NCBI GenBank assembly: GCA_963610045.1
Contig: CAVDMS010000014.1
Coordinates: forward strand, 1 to 27,639
Direction of reading: 5' to 3'
DNA from: F23-B02 sp963610045
GTDB lineage: Bacteria > Bacillota > Clostridia > Oscillospirales > Oscillospiraceae
Length of the DNA: 27,639 nt
Part shown: piece after piece, positions 23,195 to 27,639 of the stretch
Numbering within the stretch: the stretch's first letter is position 1
How the letters are laid out: each line of letters begins with the position of its first letter
The notes under the pieces: model-generated
The model's input: the letters and a program-made list of their open reading frames with translations, nothing else
Databases searched by the model: none
What the model was told of the DNA's origin: nothing
Program-made: the position numbers and the translations under genes

Positions 23195-24049
23195 TTACTT
23201 TTTGATAAACATGATATTCAGGTCGCAGTCTACGGCGATACCCGGCACAAGCCCGGTAAAGCTGTACTGCCACACCGTATGCGCATAGTAAAAATAGGGG
23301 TAGTCTCCGATGCTTGCGCACCAGAAATCGTAGTCGGTAAGGCGGGACAGATCGTACTCGTAGTACGCCATCCCTGCGTACATATATACGCCCGGCTCAA
23401 AGCCGCCCTCCTTTATCCGTTCGCAGAACGCAATGCAGGCGTCGGTTATCGTCTCACCGTTTATGTCGTTCGTGCGTGCCTCGTCGTAGCTTATATGCTC
23501 CCAGTCGAAGTACACGGGAAGCTGAAGGTCCTTGCCCTGAAGCATCGACAGAACAAAGTCCGCCTCCTCGACCGCCTCCTCCTCACTTATCGCCTGAGAG
23601 AAGAAGTAAGCTCCGAGCTTAACTCCCGCAGCCTTCGCCTCAGCGTAGTTTGCTTCAAAGTAGTCGTCCTCAATTATGTTGTCGGTCTCCTTGCCGTAGC
23701 CTCTTGCTCCGATGCGGAGGATTGCAAAGTCTATACCGCTGTCCTTCACCTGCTGCCAGTCAATATCCTGCTGGCAGTAGGACACGTCGATACCGTACAC
23801 CGCCTCGTATTCGTCGCCGACGTACACGGGTCTGCCCGTCTCGTCAACGCTGAAGTCACCGGACTTGAGGGTGTTCACGGGGACGCCCTCCTGCGGCGTT
23901 ATCCAAACCTCACGGCTGCCGTTAAACACCTCGACCTGTCCGGCGTGAGGGTCATTAGGCTCGCTTTCACGGGCACCCCCTCCGCAGGCGGTGAGACAGA
24001 GCAGCATTGCAAGGCAAAGTGCGCAAATGCTTATATGTAATTTTTTCAC
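23195..24049 (-). CDS. GH25 lysozyme-like lipoprotein
   Basis: 284 residues from a GTG at 24047-24049, chosen because AAAGGAG lies six bases upstream and the peptide then begins with a lipoprotein signal: KK, a hydrophobic stretch, and lipobox LTAC with Cys22. It is therefore probably anchored on the outer face of the membrane by Lgt. After a linker (about 23-84), the GH25 barrel contains YGIDVSY (Asp88), the catalytic YFDWEH (Asp182 and Glu184) and a C-terminal WQYSFTG...VDCDLN typical of the family. Such enzymes cut the N-acetylmuramic acid beta-1,4 bond of peptidoglycan. No cell-wall-binding repeats are present. It has its own promoter and is followed by glyA. Confidence 0.93.
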   Translation of the reverse strand: MKKLHISICALCLAMLLCLTACGGGARESEPNDPHAGQVEVFNGSREVWITPQEGVPVNTLKSGDFSVDETGRPVYVGDEYEAVYGIDVSYCQQDIDWQQVKDSGIDFAILRIGARGYGKETDNIIEDDYFEANYAEAKAAGVKLGAYFFSQAISEEEAVEEADFVLSMLQGKDLQLPVYFDWEHISYDEARTNDINGETITDACIAFCERIKEGGFEPGVYMYAGMAYYEYDLSRLTDYDFWCASIGDYPYFYYAHTVWQYSFTGLVPGIAVDCDLNIMFIKK

Positions 24050-24083
24050 GGTTTGCTCCTTTAGTGTAGTATATGCCGACACG

Positions 24084-24112
24084 ATTCTACCACAATCGCA
24101 GCAACTTGTAAA
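24084..24112 (-). promoter_or_regulatory. Sigma-A promoter of the lysozyme-glyA transcript
   Basis: Minus strand: -35 TTTACA (24107-24112), 17-base spacer, -10 TAGAAT (24084-24089) with an upstream TG (extended -10). The -10 to GTG distance leaves a leader of about 28 bases and supports the GTG start at 24049 over an in-frame GTG at 24136. Confidence 0.75.
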
Positions 24113-24117
24113 CCGCT

Positions 24118-24420
24118 TCAGTTTTCCAGCTCGCACAAAAGGCTTCGCCCGCCGTAGCGCAGAAAGGTGTAAAGATTCTTCCTTGCACGCTTGAGCGTCC
24201 TGCTGACGCTGCTCACGTCAAGCCCTAGCTCCTCGGCGATAAGCTGCATGGGCTTCTGCTCTATGTAATACATATGTACAAGCTGCTTTTGCCTCGGCGT
24301 CAAAACCTCCTCCATGCCGTGGCGCAATGCGCTCATTTTTCCCTGCCCGGTCACGTCCGTGAGCTTCACGAGCTGCCTGAGCGCCTGATACTTTTCCGCT
24401 TCCGTCATAGTCATAATCAT
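24118..24420 (-). CDS. Sigma-region-4-like helix-turn-helix protein
   Basis: 100 residues from the ATG at 24420, which has GGAGG 11 bases upstream; an ATG six codons earlier lacks a ribosome binding site. The region VLTPRQKQLVHMYYIEQKPMQLIAEELGLDVSSVSRTLKRARKNLYTFLRYGG has the sigma-70 region 4 helix-turn-helix (recognition helix VSSVSRTLKRARK). There is no region 2, so it is not a full sigma factor; small proteins of this type accompany mobile or conjugative modules and act as regulators. It overlaps the preceding gene by about 200 bases in another frame and ends five bases before the -35 of the lysozyme promoter. Target unknown. Confidence 0.85.
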   Translation of the reverse strand: MIMTMTEAEKYQALRQLVKLTDVTGQGKMSALRHGMEEVLTPRQKQLVHMYYIEQKPMQLIAEELGLDVSSVSRTLKRARKNLYTFLRYGGRSLLCELEN

Positions 24421-24631
24421 TTTTGTCTCTGCCTCCATAGTAATTGTAAAGGTATTTTGCCGTCGCCGCCGCTTCGTTTGCCATTCTGGTCAGAATCGCA
24501 ATTCGGCGGCGCAGGAGCATTTTCTCCGTCTCACTCGTGCATTGCCAAAGCACCTCCTTGAGTTCGTTTGCCCTCGCCCTGCACGCCTTGGCGCTTTCCC
24601 TGTATTGAAACGACATTTCTTTAAGCTTCAT
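24218..24631 (-). CDS. Small helical protein overlapping the sigma-like gene, function unknown
   Basis: 137 residues if read to its stop, with GGGAGGAATAA before the ATG. Residues 1-70 (SFQYRESAKACRARANELKEVLWQ ... MANEAAATAKYLYNYYGG in shortened form) form a charged helical hairpin of a kind that is common directly upstream of small sigma-like regulators in Clostridia, usually ending soon after the YY motif at 70-85 residues. Here the frame stays open for another 60-odd codons, entirely within the sigma-like gene in the -1/+1 frame, and that part is Ala/Arg/His-rich with no recognisable fold. The extra tail may be a by-product of a lost stop codon. N-terminal part is probably real; the C-terminal part doubtful. 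Confidence 0.6.
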   Translation of the reverse strand: MKLKEMSFQYRESAKACRARANELKEVLWQCTSETEKMLLRRRIAILTRMANEAAATAKYLYNYYGGRDKNDYDYDGSGKVSGAQAAREAHGRDRAGKNERIAPRHGGGFDAEAKAACTYVLHRAEAHAAYRRGARA

Positions 24632-24675
24632 ATTTATTCCTCCCTAAAATTTTTCATTGGTCAGCAAAATAACTG

Positions 24676-24704
24676 TTGACAAAACAATCTTCGTTTGCTA
24701 TGAT
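24676..24704 (+). promoter_or_regulatory. Sigma-A promoter of the tRNA pair
   Basis: -35 TTGACA (24676-24681), 17-base spacer, -10 TATGAT (24699-24704). The implied start near 24711 is about 11 bases upstream of the tRNA-Thr 5' end. Confidence 0.9.
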
Positions 24705-24721
24705 GTTTAAGCTGGCGTTGC

Positions 24722-24797
24722 GCTGGTGTAGCTCAGTTGGTAGAGCAGCTGATTTGTAATCAGCAGGTCGGGGGTTCGAGTCCGTCCACCAGCTCCA
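24722..24797 (+). tRNA. tRNA-Thr (anticodon UGU)
   Basis: 76 bases with encoded CCA. Acceptor stem GCTGGTG/CACCAGC pairs fully, D-arm AGCTCAGTTGGTAGAGC, anticodon stem GCTGA/TCAGC with loop TTTGTAA (anticodon TGT), T-arm GTTCGAGTC. Expressed with tRNA-Tyr from the promoter at 24676. Confidence 0.97.
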
Positions 24798-24823
24798 CCT
24801 CGTTAGCGCCGGTAATTGAATAT

Positions 24824-24908
24824 GGGGGAATTCCCGAGTGGCCAAAGGGGACAGACTGTAAATCTGCTGGCGATGCCTTCGGTGGTTCGAATCCACCTTC
24901 CCCCACCA
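24824..24908 (+). tRNA. tRNA-Tyr (anticodon GUA)
   Basis: 85 bases with encoded CCA and a long variable arm, as expected for bacterial tRNA-Tyr. Acceptor GGGGGAA/TTCCCCC, anticodon stem CAGA/TCTG with loop CTGTAAA (anticodon GTA), variable arm CTGGCGATGCCTTC region, T-arm GGTGG-TTCGAAT-CCACC. Its final 21 bases are repeated at 25020-25040. Confidence 0.97.
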
Positions 24909-24914
24909 GCAATT

Positions 24915-24946
24915 AGACAAGCGAAAGCTTGTCTTTTTGCTTTTTT
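24915..24946 (+). terminator. Rho-independent terminator of the tRNA transcript
   Basis: Perfect 8-base stem AGACAAGC/GCTTGTCT with GAAA tetraloop (24915-24934), followed by TTTTGCTTTTTT. Confidence 0.9.
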
Positions 24947-25028
24947 GTGGATTCGAAAGGCGGCTCTTGGCAACAGTCCGGGGGACTGTTGCAACCGCCG
25001 TGGCTTTTCCGCAGAAAAGCGAATCCAC
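24947..25028. other. Three-way-junction-like inverted repeat element
   Basis: Outer stem GTGGATTCG (24947-24955) with CGAATCCAC (25020-25028). Inside it, arm 1 pairs GGCGG (24959-24963) with CCGCC (24995-24999) and GCAACAGTCC (24970-24979) with GGACTGTTGC (24983-24992). Arm 2 pairs CTTTTC with GAAAAG (25004-25009 / 25014-25019) around CGCA. The right outer arm is the beginning of the second tRNA-Tyr 3'-end copy. It has no open frame of note. It could be a dispersed palindromic repeat or a structured RNA. Confidence 0.6.
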
Positions 25029-25039
25029 CTTCCCCCACC

Positions 25040-25077
25040 AAAAATCGACAGGTCTCGACAGAGATTTGTCGATTTTT
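25040..25077. terminator. Terminator-like hairpin after the second tRNA-end copy
   Basis: 11-base perfect arms AAAAATCGACA (25040-25050) and TGTCGATTTTT (25067-25077) with an inner GTCTC/GAGAT pairing. It works as a terminator on either strand by structure. Confidence 0.7.
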
Positions 25078-25080
25078 ACT

Positions 25081-25122
25081 TATTCACTATTCATTATTCA
25101 TTATTCATTATTCATTATTCAT
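25081..25122 (+). repeat. Six tandem copies of the heptamer TATTCAT
   Basis: Six consecutive 7-base units; the first is TATTCAC, the others exact. It lies in the AT-rich spacer between the structured element and the next gene. A short tandem repeat prone to copy-number change. Confidence 0.9.
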
Positions 25123-25213
25123 TTAATTTCTCCGCATGGCTTTGCCTTGCTTTTTTCGTCCGCTTTAAATATAATGTACGCATCCCGACATTCGAATCAA
25201 AGGAGCGATACTC

Positions 25214-25663
25214 ATGAAATATATCACCAAGGCGGGCTGCAGCTTTGAGATTGACTACGACGCAAACCTCAGCCGCTACACCGCAAAGCCCGAAAACAAG
25301 ACCCCCTACTACAGAAATTTCACCACCCAGCTTTGCCTCTCCATCCCGGAGCTGCTGAGCTTCTTCGACGAGTTCGGCATCGACATCATAAAGCCCGACT
25401 CCCTCACATGGAACGACGAGGGCGAAAAGCTGCGCTACACCGCCGAGTACCGCTGTGAAGGCAGCGTCGGCGACCCCGGCTTTACCCACCGCATAAGCCG
25501 CATGAACATAAGCGTCAAGGACTCCGGCGAGGGCGGCTTTACCTTTGTCGTCTCCGACATCCTGCTTCCGTGGATAGTGCTTGACCCCCGTGACGGTGCG
25601 GCCAAGCCCGCTCCCGCCGAGGAGAGCTTTGTCTCAAAGCTGCTCGGACTCTTCAAAAAATGA
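25214..25663 (+). CDS. Uncharacterised 149-residue protein
   Basis: 149 residues, with AAAGGAG eight bases before the ATG and its own terminator, so it is a genuine single-gene unit. It has a compact alpha/beta composition: MKYITKAGCSFEIDYDANLSRYTAKP, then SIPELLSFFDEFGIDIIKPDSLTWND, RYTAEYRCEGSVGDPGFTHRISRMNIS and a hydrophobic VVSDILLPWIVLDP. The Pro/Ala-rich tail ends in an amphipathic basic helix, FVSKLLGLFKK. No signal peptide and only one weakly hydrophobic stretch. I do not recognise a family and assign no function. Confidence 0.85.
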   Translation: MKYITKAGCSFEIDYDANLSRYTAKPENKTPYYRNFTTQLCLSIPELLSFFDEFGIDIIKPDSLTWNDEGEKLRYTAEYRCEGSVGDPGFTHRISRMNISVKDSGEGGFTFVVSDILLPWIVLDPRDGAAKPAPAEESFVSKLLGLFKK

Positions 25664-25671
25664 TCCCTGCT

Positions 25672-25697
25672 CCGCCCGAAACCCTTCGGGCGGTTTT
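25672..25697 (+). terminator. Rho-independent terminator
   Basis: Perfect 9-base stem CCGCCCGAA/TTCGGGCGG (25672-25680, 25685-25693) with ACCC loop, followed by TTTTAATTT. Nine bases after the stop of the preceding gene. Confidence 0.9.
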
Positions 25698-25957
25698 AAT
25701 TTATGCGTCTTGCGCCTTTCGACCCGTTTTGCTAATTGCACCCCATCACGCTCAATTATTTTTACGCTTTTGCATTTCGCCTTTTCTATTTATTTATGCG
25801 TTTGCGTAATTTCATTTTGAATAATAGCCCATATCGCATAAAATGTCAAGCAAAAATTTCTTGAACGTGGAATTTTTGCAACAAAGTGTGTGAAATTTTT
25901 AATTTTCCTTGTTAATATTGCTCTAAAATTTGTGCAATAATTCAGCATTTCTCACAA
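25698..25957. other. AT-rich non-coding spacer upstream of gdhA
   Basis: About 260 bases, much more AT-rich than the genes around it, with runs of A and T and no open frame with a plausible ribosome binding site. I see a second weak promoter candidate (TTGTGC near 25930, CACAAT 17 bases on) but nothing else that can be supported. Its length suggests a regulatory region for gdhA. Confidence 0.5.
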
Positions 25958-25986
25958 TTGTACTTTTATGGGCTTGGTACTAAAAT
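25958..25986 (+). promoter_or_regulatory. Sigma-A promoter of gdhA
   Basis: -35 TTGTAC (25958-25963), 17-base spacer, -10 TAAAAT (25981-25986). The expected start near 25993 gives a leader of about 74 bases. Confidence 0.8.
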
Positions 25987-26004
25987 CAATGAGGATAGGG
26001 AAAT

Positions 26005-26020
26005 AAGGGCTTTAGCCCTT
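26005..26020 (+). promoter_or_regulatory. Leader hairpin of gdhA
   Basis: AAGGGCT-TT-AGCCCTT (7-base perfect stem) inside the 5' leader, with AGGG/CCCT able to extend it. T-rich sequence TTTGTTTTT follows 10 bases later. It may protect the mRNA 5' end or be part of an attenuation device; no known riboswitch core is recognisable. Confidence 0.45.
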
Positions 26021-26066
26021 CCCTTGATGTTTGTTTTTAAATTTTTCGAACAGGAGAGAAAAATCT

Positions 26067-27413
26067 ATGATTACCAACGAATACCTCAAGCGCGTATACG
26101 CAGACGTTGAGAAGCGCGACCCCGATCAGCCCGAGTTCCTTCAGGCTGTCCGTGAAGTTTTCGAGAGCCTCCAGCTCGTCGTTGACAAGCACCCCGAGTG
26201 GGAGAAGGCAGGCCTCATCGAGCGCTTTGTTGAGCCTGAGCGCATGATCATGTTCCGTGTTCCCTGGGTTGACGACAACGGCGTTACTCACGTAAACCGC
26301 GGCTACCGTGTTCAGTTCAACTCCGCAATCGGACCTTACAAGGGCGGTCTCCGTTTCCACCCCTCCGTCAACCTCTCCGTTATCAAGTTCCTCGGCTTTG
26401 AGCAGATCCTGAAGAACTCCCTGACCACCCTCCCCATGGGCGGCGGCAAGGGCGGCTCCGACTTCGACCCCCACGGCAAGTCCGATGCAGAGATCATGCG
26501 CTTCTGCCAGAGCTTCATGACCGAGCTGTACCGTCACATCGGTCAGTTCACCGACACTCCCGCAGGCGACATCGGTGTCGGCGCTCGTGAGGTCGGCTAT
26601 ATGTACGGCCAGTACAAGAAGATCGTTGACCGCTTCGAAGGCGGCGTCATCACCGGCAAGGGCCTGACCTACGGCGGCTCCCTCGCCCGTACCCAGGCTA
26701 CCGGCTTCGGTATCTGCTACTTCTCCGACGAAGTCCTCAAGTACAACGGCAAGTCCTTCGAGGGACAGACCGTCGTCGTTTCCGGCTCCGGCAACGTCGC
26801 TCAGTACTGCGCTCAGAAGTGCATGGAGCTCGGCGGCAAGGTCGTTGCAATGAGCGACTCCAAGGGCTACATCTACGATCCCAACGGCATCAACCTCGAC
26901 GTTCTGTTTGACATCAAGCAGAAGAGAAGAGCTCGCATCTCCGTCTACGCAGACGAGGTCGCAGGTTCTCAGTACGTTGAAGGCTGCAAGAACATCTGGA
27001 ACGTCAAGTGCGACATCGCAATGCCCTGCGCATCTCAGAACGAGATGGACGAGGCCGGTGCAAAGGCACTTATCGCAAACGGCGCATTCGCAGTGTTCGA
27101 GGGCGCAAATATGCCTCTGACTCCGGAAGCAATTTCCGCAGTTCAGGAAGCAGGCCTCCTCTACACCCCCGGAAAGGCATCCAACGCAGGCGGCGTTGCT
27201 ACCTCCGGTCTTGAGATGAGCCAGAACTCCATGCGTATGAGCTGGAGCTTTGAAGAAGTCGACGAGAAGCTCAAGGGCATCATGAAGAAGATCTTCGAAG
27301 CATGCCTCGCAGCATCCATCGAGTGCGGCAAGCCCGGCGACATGATGCTCGGCGCAAACGTTGCAGGCTTCCTCAAGGTTGCCGACGCAATGATGGCACA
27401 GGGTATCGTCTGA
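26067..27413 (+). CDS. gdhA: Glutamate dehydrogenase (hexameric, small-subunit type)
   Basis: 448 residues, the size of the 50-kDa hexameric family. Interconverts 2-oxoglutarate + ammonia and glutamate with NAD(P)H; probably the main ammonia-assimilating enzyme here, cofactor not decided from sequence. Seen: RGYRVQFNSAIGPYKGGLRFHPSV with substrate Lys92, PMGGGKGGSDFDP with catalytic Lys128 region, DIGVGAREVGYMYGQYK, the Rossmann fingerprint VVVSGSGNVAQ, and the C-terminal ASNAGGVATSGLEMSQNS. The start at 26067 follows AGGAGAG; an upstream in-frame extension from 26031 lies in the leader and lacks a ribosome binding site. Codon use is very biased (CTC, GTT, AAC, AAG), as for a highly expressed gene. 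Confidence 0.98.
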   Translation: MITNEYLKRVYADVEKRDPDQPEFLQAVREVFESLQLVVDKHPEWEKAGLIERFVEPERMIMFRVPWVDDNGVTHVNRGYRVQFNSAIGPYKGGLRFHPSVNLSVIKFLGFEQILKNSLTTLPMGGGKGGSDFDPHGKSDAEIMRFCQSFMTELYRHIGQFTDTPAGDIGVGAREVGYMYGQYKKIVDRFEGGVITGKGLTYGGSLARTQATGFGICYFSDEVLKYNGKSFEGQTVVVSGSGNVAQYCAQKCMELGGKVVAMSDSKGYIYDPNGINLDVLFDIKQKRRARISVYADEVAGSQYVEGCKNIWNVKCDIAMPCASQNEMDEAGAKALIANGAFAVFEGANMPLTPEAISAVQEAGLLYTPGKASNAGGVATSGLEMSQNSMRMSWSFEEVDEKLKGIMKKIFEACLAASIECGKPGDMMLGANVAGFLKVADAMMAQGIV

Positions 27414-27430
27414 TCTACGAACCAAATATT

Positions 27431-27459
27431 TTAAAGGGAGAGCAATGCTCTCCCTTTAA
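27431..27459 (+). terminator. Terminator of gdhA
   Basis: 14-base perfect arms (27431-27444 and 27446-27459) with core AAAGGGAGAGCA / TGCTCTCCCTTT, 18 bases after the gdhA stop. The downstream T tract is modest (TTTAATTCT). Confidence 0.85.
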
Positions 27460-27521
27460 TTCTGTTAAGGAACCTGTATAGTCCAAATGCTCTAAGCCAA
27501 AATTGGGGCGCAGCAGGGGAG

Positions 27522-27635
27522 TTTGAGGGGACAAGGTCCCGCTCAAATCGGATTATAGCCATCAAAAACGTCTGATCCTTCAGACTTTTTGACGAGCGTA
27601 GCGAGATTTTTTGTGAAATAATCTTTCACAAAAAA
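27522..27635. other. Hairpin-rich non-coding tail
   Basis: Three stems in 115 bases: TTTGAGGGGA paired with TCCC-CTCAAA around 27522-27547 with one bulged G; GTCTGA-TCCT-TCAGAC plus TTTTT (27570-27590), a terminator-like element; and the perfect 12-base dyad TTTTTTGTGAAA / TTTCACAAAAAA (27607-27618, 27624-27635). No credible coding frame is present. It could be a small RNA with its terminator or part of a dispersed repeat; the window ends before the context is clear. Confidence 0.5.
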
Positions 27636-27639
27636 TGTG

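Larger units (their letters stand above)
24888..25040 (+). repeat. 21-bp direct repeat of the tRNA-Tyr 3' end (copies 24888-24908 and 25020-25040)
   Basis: Both copies read CGAATCCACC then TTCCCCCACCA; the match ends exactly after CCA and one base before the C of the T-loop, so it spans half of the T arm, the 3' acceptor strand and CCA. A 3'-end tRNA duplication is the classic footprint of site-specific integration into a tRNA gene (attL/attR-like), but only 111 bases lie between the copies and no integrase is present in the window. It may be a relic, or part of a dispersed structured repeat. Confidence 0.8.

Noticed and set aside
22146..23288. 380-codon open frame antisense to glyA
   Set aside because: Same cause; no ribosome binding site and no recognisable motif.
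24050..24136. N-terminal extension of the GH25 lysozyme to a GTG at 24136
   Set aside because: It would place a Cys-rich peptide before the lipoprotein signal and cover the promoter at 24084-24112.
25081..25122. Possible CRISPR-like array
   Set aside because: Units are seven bases with no spacers; a simple tandem repeat, and no cas gene is present.
24816..25248. Open frames running across tRNA-Tyr, the structured element and the TATTCAT tract
   Set aside because: They translate tRNA and repeat DNA (for example LFIIHYSLFII from the heptamer) and have no ribosome binding site.
26037..27425. Open frame of 462 codons antisense to the whole of gdhA
   Set aside because: Mirror of the biased codon use of a highly expressed gene; no start signal and a Cys/His/Leu-rich low-information product.

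Overview
The window reads as chromosomal DNA from a low-GC-lineage but fairly GC-rich anaerobic Firmicute, most likely a gut-type Clostridia (Oscillospirales-like; this placement is inferred from gene content, not from a marker search). Pointers are pyrophosphate-dependent pyruvate phosphate dikinase next to GTP-dependent PEP carboxykinase, the ylxM-ffh-rpsP-khpA / rimM-trmD block, the ymfF/ymfH peptidase-like pair, a hexameric glutamate dehydrogenase with a strong sigma-A promoter, and good AGGAGG-type ribosome binding sites throughout. No phage, transposase or CRISPR array is visible.

Layout. 0.07-4.5 kb (minus): pckG then ppdK, which together move carbon between oxaloacetate, PEP and pyruvate. 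4.6-7.3 kb (minus): rimM, a trmD fused to a GNAT acetyltransferase, and ksgA, a tight ribosome-maturation operon with its own promoter. 7.35-8.28 kb: a small Cro/C1-type regulator (minus) divergent from a zinc-ribbon membrane protein (plus), bounded by terminators, sitting where the ancestral ylxM-ffh-rpsP-khpA-rimM-trmD cluster would be continuous. 8.28-10.64 kb (minus): ylxM-ffh-rpsP-khpA with a near-perfect sigma-A promoter. 10.77-17.94 kb (plus): one 2389-residue cyclic beta-1,2-glucan synthase-like protein (GT84 plus GH94). 17.95-21.96 kb (plus): ymfF, ymfH, lgt and a small acidic coiled-coil protein, closed by a bidirectional terminator. 21.97-24.63 kb (minus): a small helical protein overlapping a sigma-region-4-like regulator, then a GH25 lysozyme lipoprotein and glyA from a separate promoter. 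24.68-25.08 kb: tRNA-Thr(UGU) and tRNA-Tyr(GUA), followed by a structured segment that repeats the last 21 bases of the tRNA-Tyr gene. 25.2-25.66 kb: an unrecognised small protein. 26.07-27.41 kb: gdhA. The end of the window is non-coding and rich in hairpins.

The most unusual signals are: (1) seven copies of the decamer TTATGTWAAC, all on the same strand, all within the last 2.6 kb of the glucan synthase gene and falling in all three reading frames, with none seen elsewhere in the window; (2) the 132-bp-spaced duplication of the tRNA-Tyr 3' end around a three-way-junction-like fold; (3) the TrmD-acetyltransferase fusion; (4) the regulator/membrane protein module splitting a normally conserved operon; and (5) a 200-base out-of-frame overlap of two small genes at 24.2-24.4 kb.
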